This document shows, piece after piece, positions 44,910 through 55,330 of a stretch of 64,000 nt of DNA. Origin of the DNA: Actinomucor elegans (lineage: Eukaryota > Mucoromycota > Mucoromycetes > Mucorales > Mucoraceae); the NCBI GenBank assembly GCA_026027325.1, contig JAMSLZ010000009.1, forward strand, positions 1,116,001-1,180,000, read 5' to 3'. Made by a program: the position numbers and the translations under genes. The notes beneath the pieces are model-generated. The model was not told the origin of the DNA and searched no databases. It was given only the letters and a program-made list of their open reading frames with translations. Positions within the stretch are counted from its first letter, which is position 1, and every line of letters begins with the position of its first letter.

Positions 44910-47244
44910 ATGAAATTTGGAGCAGAGCTTAATTCCAAAACTAACGAGTCATGGCGCGATTCCTACATACAGTACAACAAGCTGAAAGCCCAACTCAAAA
45001 CCCAGCATGAGAGTGGCCAATGGACTGAACAAGACGAGCAAGCTTTCACAAATCAGATCGAAATAGAATTGAAAAGAGTATATACATTTGTTCAAATTCG
45101 TTTACGCGCATTAACCAGCCGCATTGACTATTGCGATTCGATTCTAAGAGATTACAAAGAATTGCCGAGAATGAGACCAGAAGCTTACGACTCAGTAGCT
45201 GACAGTTTGGCGGAAATACTGATTGACGTGGATGATTTAGCCAAATTTCACGAACTAAACCTGACTGGCTTTGAAAAGATTGTCAAGAAGCATGATAAAT
45301 GGACTGGCGGTGGCTTGAAGGATTATTACTTTGGCAAACTATTGGAGATGTATCCTTTGGATAAGCAACGATTTGACGTTTTGATTGTCAGAATTTCAGA
45401 TATGCATGATCTTTGTCGACTTTACGGTAACCCTCGCGCTACTTCGGCCTACAGTCAAGGTGGCGATCAAACGGCCTTTGAAAGAGCTACAAACAAGTAT
45501 TGGATTCATCCCGATCATATCACTGAAGTAAAAGCTATCATCTTACTTCACTTGCCAGTTCACGTTTTCAATCAGAAAAAGCAATATGAATCAACAGACG
45601 CGGCTGTTTCTAGCGTGTATTATGATAATGAAAATTTTGACTTGTATGAAGAACGACTTAACCGAAGTAAAGGAGCAGAGGCAATTCGTATTCGATGGTA
45701 TGGCCAAAGCGACGAACTGAACGATGATGTTTATGTTGAACGAAAGACCCACCATGCTGCATGGCTAGATGACAAGTCAGTGAAAGATCGATTCCGATTG
45801 AAGGAAAATCAAATCAATGACTTTGTTAGTGGAGACTACTCTGCCGCTCAATTTAAAGAAGATCTGATAAAAAAGGGGACTCTGGATCAAGAAGCTATTG
45901 AAGAGAATCATTTCGTTGCAGAAGGTATCCAACATTCTATCAAAGAAAGAAACCTGAAGCCCATGTGCCGCGTCTTTTATAACCGAACTGCTTTTCAGCT
46001 TCCTGGTGATCAACGCTTGAGGATCAGTTTGGACTCCAACTTGACATTTATCCGTGAAGATCATTTGGACGGCAATCAGAGGCGCTTGATGGAGGATGGA
46101 AAGTACAACTGGAGACGGCCTGATGTTGGCATTGATCATCCTTTCCGTAATGTCAAAGACTCTGATATCCTGAGATTCCCTTATGCTATCCTCGAGACCA
46201 AGATTCAAAGCCATTTAGGCCAAACAGCCCCTGCTTGGTTATCTGCCCTGTTGGACAGCCATTTAGTGCACGAAGTGCCCCGATTCTCCAAATATATTCA
46301 CGGTGCAAGCCATTTATTCAAGGACAAAATACATGAAGCGCCCTACTGGTTACCCGAACTTGAGCAGGACATCCGAAAACCCATCACGCCGAATGTAGGC
46401 CTCTCTCGATCGCAAAGCTTCAGGGCTTTGATTAACGGTCATCATCGAAAGTCTCTTGCGTATAATTATTCACTCAGTGAAAGCACCACGTGTTACCCGC
46501 CTTTGCCTTCTAAAGCCCAAAGCCCTTTATTGCCGCTTGATTTGAACTCAGGCACCAAGAATGCACAGGATTTCAGAAACAAAGCTTTACCTGCACAAAA
46601 CCACATTAGTGCTCCTCATCTATCAATCGACTTTTCTAATAGTTCGCCTCAGAATAATGAAAAAAAGTCAAATACGCATGGTCGTGATCTGATTTCTCGA
46701 TTCTGGGCAAATAATCGGTTTTTGGATGAAAAGAAGAACAATCATTCAAAGCCACTACCTACAGCAACCGGTGGGTTACTAGGCACACCAGTAGTAAGAA
46801 GAAAGTCGACATTTGGTATGAGAAAACTGGATCCCAAAGCATTTTTTGCCAACGAACGAACCTTTATTTCATGGCTTCAATTCTGTGCTTTGCTTTTGAC
46901 TGTATCTTTGAACTTGCTCAACAATGGTGATCGAATCTCTAGGATGGTTGGAGCGTGTTTTATTGTATTTTCATCGAGTATCTCAATGTAAGTTATAATT
47001 GAAGTTGAAAATCATTCTGAAGCTTATTTTGTTTCTATGTCATAGGTATGCATTGGTTCGTTTCCAATTGAGAGCCTATCAAATGAGAACTGGCCACTCT
47101 CTATCTAACATGGAAGATATCTATGGGCCTATCATATTGTGTGTTCTGCTAGTTACCGCCTTGTTTGTAAACTTCTATCTTCGAGCACCTCTTATATTTT
47201 CTCCTTCGGAAGTTGAACAAGCCATTGTGGATGTTTCTAATTGA
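44910..47244 (+). CDS. VTC4: VTC4-like SPX polyphosphate polymerase (copy B)
   Basis: Two exons, 44910-46987 and 47046-47244, encoding 758 residues. Same architecture as copy A at 28691: SPX domain ([33 protein letters not shown]), VTC catalytic domain ([45 protein letters not shown] with R260/R262, VYVERKTHH with K279), a Ser/Asn-rich linker and a DUF202 membrane domain with three helices ending VNFYLRAPLIF plus an extra SPSEVEQAIVDVSN tail. Catalytic residues are intact, though the gap from R to K is 19 residues rather than the 17 of copy A and yeast Vtc4 because of an extra SDELNDD loop. Copies A and B lack copy A's second intron/exon pattern in common: only the final intron near the last helix differs in place. 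Whether the two form one complex or serve different compartments is unknown. Confidence 0.92.
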
Positions 47245-47526
47245 TAACCCTTTGTCATTCCTAATATCCTTCTACTCTTACATGGCAGATGCATCTTCTG
47301 CCCTTATTTTCAATAGACTTTAATAAAACAAATAACTTATACTCTGCAGCCTTACCATTTTAAACAGAGGTTCAGGAATCAGTTCTGATTATGTGCATTA
47401 TTAAACAATGCATGTTTTAGTTGGCTTTGCCGTGAATTTAGAGTCAACCAGTGCTCGTACTTTACATCTGTGTTTATGTACATATAACCATTCAATGGTA
47501 TTTTATCTAAATCTATTTTCCTATGT

Positions 47527-49323
47527 CTAGTTTAAAGTGTTTTGCTCATGAACAGCTGCTCCATGACGCCAAATGCTCGCCCACTTATCCTTTGTATTTG
47601 ATTGTAGCTGATAGATCCATAAGCCATATTCTAAACATTGGTATTCCCACCACGCCTTCACCAAGCTTTTGATCAGCCCCCAACTACAAAACAAGCTAGG
47701 TGACTCTTTGATGCGCCTTAGCAAGTTTGATTTAGCATCATGCCAAACAGCTTCAGCGCAGAATCGTCCCATAATCGCATATGTCATGTACTTGTTTCCA
47801 GATTGCCTCAATGTTTCATCCAAACCTCTCAATAGATCGCTCGTCTTTAGTAATAGCAGTACAATTCGCGGCAATGTCTCGAGGATATCGTAAATACGTG
47901 TAATGAATCCTTTGGCGCGACTTGATACACGTGATATTTCAGTATTTGTCCTATCTGAGGACAGATCAGCCGAGGAAATAGTAGACCATTCACGTCCTGT
48001 GAGCAGTGAAGCAAATAGACGATGCGATTCAGGTCGACATCCGACTCGCAACGAGTAAGTTCGGATACCCTCTTCATCTCCTCTTATCAACGAAGTCCAC
48101 AAATGAGCGTAATCGGTGCGCATTTGTTCTGTTAATGTACGGTATAGACCATGGTCGAGTAACACCAAGTCAAATTTGAACTTTTTGGGGTTTTTAGCTG
48201 GTCGAATGAGTATATTGCCTGGATGAGGATCACAATGCACGAATCCATCCAAGAACATCATCTTTGAAAAGATCTCTGTAATTTCAGTAGAAACTTGGCT
48301 TGGGTTGATACCGTGCTCTTTCATAAACTCCAAGTCATCGATTCTAGCGCCCTGTATAACTAGTTCAAATGTTACCAAAGTATACCACAAATAAGATTTG
48401 CAATACTTACATTCCATACAAAGAATTCTTCTTTTGGCCCATATAATTTCAGGTACTACTAACGCTGTTTTGTGGTGCTTTTGCTCATACTCAAAGTTCT
48501 GAACAAGCTGACGCGAGTTATTCGCTTCATGAACGAAATCCATCTCTTGAGGTAATGATTCTTGCATTTCCTGCAATATCCATTCAAAACCAAAGTCAGG
48601 GAAAATGCGTTTGATAGTATCAATGATAAAAGATACAGTCTGTAAATCGATTCGACAAAACTCATCCAGTCGAGGGTGCTGAAACTTGACAGCCACCCAA
48701 TCCTCATCATCCTCTTCATGTATCTTTTTCAAACGTGCCTTGTGTACCTGTGCCAACGAAGCCACACCTAATGGCGTCCAATCAAACTCTTCAAACACAT
48801 CTTCCAAGGGTTGTCCATAATCACTGAGAAACAAGGCTCGAATATCCTCGGTTGAGGTGGGATCGCAACGATCTTGTAAAACAGCCAATGTACTAGTCCA
48901 TTCTATAGGTAATATATAAGTCATAGCCGATACATGCTGGCCCAATTTAACATAAATGCTACCGAGCTTTTGTAAGCCTGCAAGGACTCGTTCTGCACAA
49001 CGTTGGTGACATGCTCGTTTCGCTTCTGCTGCTGCTTCAGTGGAATCATATGATTTTAACTGTGTCTTTTTGTAATCGACAGCCACACCAATACCTACTT
49101 GGGTGGCGATACTGATACGCTGCAATGCAAAAGCGACATGACGAGCCTGTGTGTCAGTTTCGTACCAGTTGAAGCCTAGACCACCAGCACACACCACCAT
49201 ACCGCTCAAAGCAAGAAATTTCCCATTTCTTTTTGGTGATGCTGCTGTTGCAGGCCCTCGGGTCAAGTAAATTCTATTGGAATTTCGTAGTAATGTTTTT
49301 GTCGAAGTATGTAATCGATTCAT
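47527..49323 (-). CDS. ABC1/UbiB-family atypical kinase, ADCK1/MCP2-like (mitochondrial)
   Basis: Two exons, 49323-48411 and 48359-47527, encoding 581 residues. A UbiB-family protein-kinase-like ATPase; yeast Mcp2 sits in the mitochondrial inner membrane and affects lipid homeostasis. The N-terminus is a basic, Ser/Thr-rich presequence (MNRLHTSTKTLLRNSNRIYL) followed by a hydrophobic segment near 36-50. The family KxGQ motif is at 126-129 (VKLGQHVSAM). LGVASLAQVHKARL replaces the glycine loop, VAVKFQHPRL holds the ATP-binding Lys, FVHCDPHPGNILI is the catalytic loop and LLDHGLYRTL the metal-binding D. The intron (51 nt) is a multiple of three with no stop, so the unspliced frame is also open. 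Splicing gives MEFIQGARIDD, matching the family, whereas the retained form inserts 17 residues. Confidence 0.9.
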   Translation of the reverse strand: MNRLHTSTKTLLRNSNRIYLTRGPATAASPKRNGKFLALSGMVVCAGGLGFNWYETDTQARHVAFALQRISIATQVGIGVAVDYKKTQLKSYDSTEAAAEAKRACHQRCAERVLAGLQKLGSIYVKLGQHVSAMTYILPIEWTSTLAVLQDRCDPTSTEDIRALFLSDYGQPLEDVFEEFDWTPLGVASLAQVHKARLKKIHEEDDEDWVAVKFQHPRLDEFCRIDLQTVSFIIDTIKRIFPDFGFEWILQEMQESLPQEMDFVHEANNSRQLVQNFEYEQKHHKTALVVPEIIWAKRRILCMECKYCKSYLWYTLVTFELVIQGARIDDLEFMKEHGINPSQVSTEITEIFSKMMFLDGFVHCDPHPGNILIRPAKNPKKFKFDLVLLDHGLYRTLTEQMRTDYAHLWTSLIRGDEEGIRTYSLRVGCRPESHRLFASLLTGREWSTISSADLSSDRTNTEISRVSSRAKGFITRIYDILETLPRIVLLLLKTSDLLRGLDETLRQSGNKYMTYAIMGRFCAEAVWHDAKSNLLRRIKESPSLFCSWGLIKSLVKAWWEYQCLEYGLWIYQLQSNTKDKWASIWRHGAAVHEQNTLN

Positions 49324-49470
49324 TTTAGCGGCATGCTAATGGGAAGTGATCAAAGACAAAGAAGTTTGAATGTGGAAAATGAAGCAATTAACCTATTTGG
49401 TAAACACTAGTTGATTGGTCAGGGGGGAATTGAATACTGGCTCACCTCACCACCACATCATTGATCATCA

Positions 49471-49507
<37 letters not shown>

Positions 49508-50275
49508 TTTTTTATTCCAAAGATTTTCTTTGGTTGCTTTGATGTGATGATCGTATAACACAAAAAGTAAGCTATAAGAAAAGTGGCTCAACAGAGCTTG
49601 TATGCAATTCTATTGTAAATCTGATAATGCAAATATTATAATAATTCTTTTAGTATGACCATGTAAACATATCCCTTGAGACTAGTGAGTTTTGATGGTT
49701 TGAAGCCCAAAACAGAAGCTATTCATATACAATAATAAATACGTATACTAAATATTTATTAGAACAAGTTAATATTAGAATACATACTTTTTATCTAATG
49801 ATTAATAGACCACTCGACATATCCCAGCGTAATGTTGCATATAACAAATGCTCATTATTCAGAGTGAACCACTGTATCTATAACCTTTTGAAAGGGTAGA
49901 TTTCGTTAATTGGGACTTGATTTTGCCCGCTATGGTTGCTATGTGGCTTGATTTTTGACAGTTATGGTGATTAGAGCGGCTTAGTTTTGATAGCAAGCGA
50001 TAACTTAGCATAGTAATGTAATTGAGTCTTGTTTATTATTGTACTTGAATAGAATCACATCATTATATTGCGATTAACATACCATTTCCTGCAAATAGGC
50101 ATGAATTCTGCCAAGGTGTGTGGTTATATAGAAAAACAATAAAACGTTTGAAATGGTTTGAAATATGTCCCAATTTCATATGGAAAACCGTGTTGAGCTT
50201 AGATTCGGAGAATGAGGTACACAAGCAAAAGTCTTGGTTTGTGTTGGCATTTTTTCCACTTGTTATAATAACAAA
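49324..50275. other. Divergent intergenic region with T33 tract
   Basis: Between the kinase and the YIPF6 gene. Holds a run of about 33 T at 49473-49505 close to the kinase start. The rest is AT-rich with no gene; open frames just upstream of 50276 are on the YIPF6 leader. Confidence 0.5.
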
Positions 50276-51347
50276 ATGCTGTCTCATACTCAACATCAAC
50301 AGCAGCAATATGATAATCCCTTTGCACGTAGCGAGGATACATTTGATTTCTACCAAGAAGACCGAACCATTGAGCCTGACGTGGATTTAACAGGTCAATC
50401 TTCAACTAAGCAACAGCAAGCGTTTGTTAATCCTTTTGCCAACCTTCGTGGTTCTATTGGCTCTGCGGTCCCTTCGTCTTCTTCAACAGCAACAGCAGAA
50501 AACACTGATTATAATACAGCTTATACTGGAGAAGATACGTTGGATGAACCTGTTTCTGTTACTATTGTAAGGTCCTATATATCAACGCGATTTTGTCTTA
50601 CTTATCAATTGTGTGATATGTAGCTTCGTGATATGAAACAAGTCGGTAAGAAGTTGCAGCAAGTTTTACATCCAAAAGGCGATCGTAGTGTATTGAAAGA
50701 TTGGGATTTGTGGGGCCCGCTTATTTTATGTTTGGCTTTAGCCATGTAAGATCCCTGCCCGAGAAAAAAAAATTACAGAACACATACTAAGATTATTACC
50801 ATAGCACACTGAGTACAAGTGTTCCCTCGGATCAATCTGTGCCTATTTTCACTGGTGTGTTCGTGATTGTTTGGTTAGGAGCAGCGGTCGTTACTATGAA
50901 TGCTAAATTGCTTGGTGGATCAGTGTAAAGTAGAAAAAAAAACACATCTTTTAACCTAAGCCATGTATTAATCTGTACATATTAGTTCATTCTTTCAGTC
51001 TGTGTGTGTTATCGGATATTGTATCTTTCCATTAGTCGTGGTTGCAATTATTGCCATCTTTGTAGAATCAGTTTGGTTTAGAGTGCCTGCTTCTCTGGTG
51101 GCATTTGGATGGTCAACATACGGTAAAAATGGAACTATTAGATCCAGATCACTGTGGTAACTGTTTTTTTTTAATAGCCTCTATTGGATTTTTGTCAGAG
51201 TCAAAAGCCCATCTGAGTAATAGACGCGCATTAGCTGTAAGTAACCAAACAAATTTATAATTGTATATGCAACTCATTGTTCTCTACAAGGTATACCCTC
51301 TCTTTCTATTCTACCTTATCATTGCTTGGTTAGTTGCTGTATCGTAA
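50276..51347 (+). CDS. YIP4: YIP1-family Golgi membrane protein (YIPF6/Yip4)
   Basis: Six exons: 50276-50566, 50624-50745, 50805-50924, 50986-51122, 51178-51236 and 51291-51347, encoding 261 residues. Yip4/YIPF6 proteins are multispanning Golgi/ER membrane proteins that bind Rab GTPases. A soluble Gln/Ser-rich N-terminus with two NPFA motifs (NPFARSED, NPFANLRG) is followed by the family core DTLDEPVSVTILRDMKQVGK, KDWDLWGPLILCLALA, VVTMNAKLLGGSVSFFQSVC, VIGYCIFPLVVVAIIAIF, WSTYASIGFLSE and RRALAVYPLFLFYLIIAWLV. Five membrane segments are visible. ATG at 50276 was preferred over an in-frame upstream ATG at 50234 because the extra residues are hydrophobic and unlike the family. Confidence 0.92.
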
Positions 51348-51431
51348 AGATGAGCGTATAGTATTCTTTATTAAGATTATTGTTGAATAAATTGTAATGT
51401 TTCATAGTGTAGATTAATATGTAATAGTAAA

Positions 51432-53244
51432 TTAGAACTTGCGGGAGGGCATCAAAGTATGAGGAAGCTTTTCAGGCAACTGAGCCCCACTTTGAACAGC
51501 TTTGATCAAATGCATAGCAATACAAAATTCATCTATATCCATATAACCATCACTATCAAAATCAGACAGACGCCAGATCTGAGCTAACTGATCATTGGGT
51601 AATCCACTTTCGATCAAGACAGGTTTAACGTCTGTACCAGACACTTTACCTTCGCGAGGACCCAATTGTTGGAAACGAGGGAAATACAAGCTCTTATCAA
51701 TTGAGTCAAAGTGCCAGTAGGTAGGAGGGATTTCACCTGGAGCAAGGGCACTGTCAACTTGGAAAGGATTTCTTTCGCTTCTGCCTAGCTCAGGATTTAC
51801 AGTAGGGAATTGAGACATAAGACGAGGAAGATCATTGGAGAGAGCCTACACAAGTATGATAATCAGCGTCTAGCTAAGCCTTTTTTAATCTGTACTATAC
51901 CTCATCGATGCGCTCAATCAAGTCCTCTTTGAGTGATTTAAACTTGTCCATATCATAATGAGCCAGATTCTGTTTGAATCGCTCAGGATTGGGAAAATCT
52001 CCGGCAGGCAAATGATGCTTTTGCTGAATCTTGGTGAATTCAACAGCCAAATTCTTGAGAAGTGCGTCTTGCTTCTTCTTTTTACCAAACATGGCAGGCA
52101 TTTCTTTCTTCAAATGGCTGATAATCAAAGCATGGACACGTGCTAAACGAGCTCGCTTAACAATCTCATTGATCTTTCTAATAGCGGCGTTTCTTCTTAA
52201 CTCTTTTAAATCACGCAACAAATCCTTGGACTCAGCTTCAATCAGTTCGCGACAGTCCTCAAAGCAATTAGGTGGTTTATCGGTCCAGAAAGAACTCAAA
52301 TAGACGCGCATCACCTCAGGCGTTTGCACTACTTTGCCCAAGGACCACATCATAGCGCCATAGACACGCATCAGTTGCTGCTGACTCACCATATCTGATT
52401 TGTTGAGTACTACGCGTACCTTTTCTTCTTGTCCTCTCAAACTATGAATGGCTAGCTTGAACTCGTTCGAGATATCCAGCTTGTGCGAATCAAACATCAA
52501 TAGAATCAAATCGGCACGTTCAGCAAACCATTCAATCACTTGAGTAAAGTCGTATCCACGTTCTGTCAATTGCTTATCACCAGCCAGAATACCAGGCGTA
52601 TCAATGATGGTCATATTTTCCAATACAGGCGAATTAGTTTGAGAAACCTAATGAAGCGATACGTTATTACCAGTGGGTGTTATACTAGCCAAGTACCTGA
52701 AATCTCGATAAAAAGGCTTGGCCGAAGCGATTTAAGCCTCGAAAGGGTAATTCTTGGTTTACAGCAGCAGCGTTACCGGGAATGACTCGTTCTTCGGTGC
52801 CATGCATCACAGAAACGAAGCGATCAGTTGTAGGCTCAACACCGATGTGTTCACCAGGGTAAGCCTTATCCAACAAGTAACGAATAAACGTTGTTTTACC
52901 CTGATAGATGTTTAGTTGTATATAATAACCTCGTATATCATACTACTTACGGTTGAGTATTGACCGATAAGAAGCACAATCGGCTTGGCCTCGATATCAG
53001 AATCAGTTAAAGGAGCAGAATGGAAGCCTATTCAAATAGCTACAGACCCTGTTTACTAAAATAAATTAGGTGTTATACCTTCAAAGTTGTATGTAACCTC
53101 GACTGGTTTGATCTTTTGTTTGTAGATTTTCTTGATTCCTTCAATGACTTTGGCATATTCATCGTCTTCAAAAGTTTGGGAGCCACTAAGGCTTGAGTTG
53201 AGTCTATCTTTACTAGTAGGCTTCTTCTTGAAATTAAGAGACAT
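51432..53244 (-). CDS. EHD-family dynamin-like ATPase
   Basis: Five exons: 53244-53079, 53027-52951, 52900-52697, 52647-51901 and 51845-51432, encoding 535 residues, matching animal EHD1 (534). EHD proteins tubulate membranes during endocytic recycling. The P-loop GQYSTGKTT is split between exons 2 and 3. TIIDTPGILAG is the switch-2 DxxG motif and LNKSDMV the NKxD motif. A helical membrane-binding region contains MFGKKKKQDALLKNLAVEF. The C-terminal EH domain has an EF-hand loop (DFDSDGYMDIDEF) that would bind Ca and recognise NPF motifs. NPF appears within the linker (NPFQVD), as in animal EHDs. Interestingly the neighbour YIPF6 also carries NPF sequences. Same strand as the lipase, 105 bp downstream of its stop. 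Confidence 0.94.
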
Positions 53245-53349
53245 GTTTATTAATTAGAATGAAATAGTAACCAATGCTCGTGTTTAAAAATGTTTCTAAA
53301 AGAGAGGAGTGCAGAATAACGGAGCTTAGATTTTTGTGATACGTTTCGC

Positions 53350-54585
53350 TTAATGACCTTGCTGATACAAATGAGTAGCCATTTCCATGTAAAAATCAAT
53401 GGTATCAAACTTGGTCTTGTCTAGAAACAGCCTAGTATGTCTCCATCTATATCTAACAAATGGTATCAGCTCAAGTCCCAAACTAGGTAGTCACTAACTC
53501 ACCTTTGACCGTTCAGGTCCCAATGATCAGCGTTCAAGGTTTTAATGTATTTACCCCATTTTGCGCTTTCTACACTGACAAGGCCATCGTTGATGCCTTC
53601 TTTTTCCTTGACCCATTGAGCAGGCATATTAAATAAAGACCAAGCGGGAAAAGATGCATTTGCGCCATAAGAATAGTACGCGACATTAGGATCATTTGGG
53701 GTATTTGGATTGAAATAGTTTTTGCAATAGTCTGTGCTTAGATTAGCATAGGCTTCTGTATCAACTAGTTTAATCAGTTGTTTCATGAAGGGTTCGAATC
53801 TTGGTGATTTAGCAAATTCTGTTAATAGAGACCAGCTCAATGATGAAGAAGCGAGAGGGGGCTGTTGTAGTAACGAAGGAGGAGGTTTGATGGTGCACTG
53901 TTGCTCTAGTGTAGCTGCTAAGGCACCAGCCATACCAACGCCTACATGATCCCGAAACCAATCCATCACTGGCGAACCTCGATGTGGTGTTGAGATAGTA
54001 GTGAGTGAATTAATCTTATACGGCCGATCTGGTATATGAGAGATCAGATATCTACAGTCCAAACCACCCTAGTAACCATTTGGGTTAGCTCTATCCATAT
54101 CTACTATTACGTGAACATACCATGGAATGAGCTACGAAATTAACATCCTTTCCTTCTAATATCGACTTGAGAATTGAATGCAAGGTATGTGCTCTATCCC
54201 AAATACTGCCAGTAGAAGGCACTTTGGTAACAATGACTTTAGCTCCCAATTTTGCCAGTTCATTCTCTATACCACCCCAATACTGCACTTGCAATAATGG
54301 CCATGCATCAGGACCAATCTTGTCAAACCCATATAGACCATGACATAATACAATAGGCGCTCGAGGAGCTACATAATGCGGTGTTACAGGCATGCTTAGA
54401 CCTGAAGTAGCAGGTGCATCAATATTTGTTTTCAAAGTTATCACAATCTTGTCTGTGGTCTTGACTCGGCGAGGATAAACTACCTCTGCAGGTCTAGTGC
54501 CAGACACTGGTTGCTTTTGGGTTGAAGCTTTGCTCAAGGTACTACGTACTTGCTGCGTAATCTGTGCCAATGACAGCAGCACCAT
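53350..54585 (-). CDS. Alpha/beta-hydrolase lipase (triacylglycerol-lipase type)
   Basis: Three exons: 54585-54121, 54068-53503 and 53452-53350, encoding 377 residues. Lipase of the bacterial-type triacylglycerol lipase fold: PIVLCHGLYGFD provides the oxyanion HG motif, the nucleophile elbow is AHSMGG with S154 (the intron falls right after M155), GINDGLVSVESAKWG supplies the likely acid D316 and NADHWDLNG the likely base H337. The long insert PPPSLLQQPPLASSSLSW may be the lid. No classical signal peptide: the N-terminus is mildly hydrophobic (MVLLSLAQITQQ) but lacks a clear cleavage site, so an intracellular or lipid-droplet role is possible. Same strand as EHD. Confidence 0.9.
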
Positions 54586-55099
54586 GGTCTTGCTAATGAC
54601 TGGAATGAAGAAGGAATCTTGAGCAAATGGGTCGAGTTGAATAAGAAAGGAAAAATACCCAATTTTTTTGTGTGTGTGTGTGTGGGGTGGGTGGGGTTGA
54701 GTTTCTATCTGAGCAACAGAACAAAAAAGAACACAGCAACTGGTTCGGTTTTTATTGGATGATTCGAGAAAAAACTAATGGGACATGGACACCAGTTTAA
54801 ACTGGGTATCTCGCCAATCAATTTGGGACCCTAAAGATTAGTCCCGCCCTTGAAGCTGTCAATCAGTCAATATAGCTTTACAGAAATTGAGATATCTTTT
54901 TCGGACTAACGGGTTAACTGTAGAAAAGTAGTTTTCCCTTGGGTTCCCGACCTTCTTTAATTACCTCACATATTTTTGTGCAAATTAGTTACACGCACCA
55001 TATAAACTTTAAGAAACGCGAATCATAATTTCATGTTTCCTCCATGATGAGAGTCTCCTATCATTTTAATCAAAACAATAACCTATTTTGAATAAGAAT

Positions 55100-55330
55100 G
55101 ACTATTCAAATGTAATATTAAACCAAAATCGCTCGAGATCTTCTTATTCGATCTAGATTACATAAAATGCATGTCATTTACAATCAGCTACTAAGATGTA
55201 ATATAGCTATTAAACTTTACCAAATTAATAACCTCAATATACGTCTTAATAGTTTATCCTGAACATGGAATAGCCATCAGATGTGACATTCATCCAAAAT
55301 TGGTCGGGGAATATAAAGATGTTAAAAATG
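55100..55330 (+). repeat. Dispersed GATC-rich repeat, copy
   Basis: AATATTAAACCAAAATCGCT, then CGATCTAGATTACATAAAAT and GCATGTCATTTACAATCAGC, then CAGATGTGACATTCATCCAA. Among the best-preserved copies. Confidence 0.6.
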
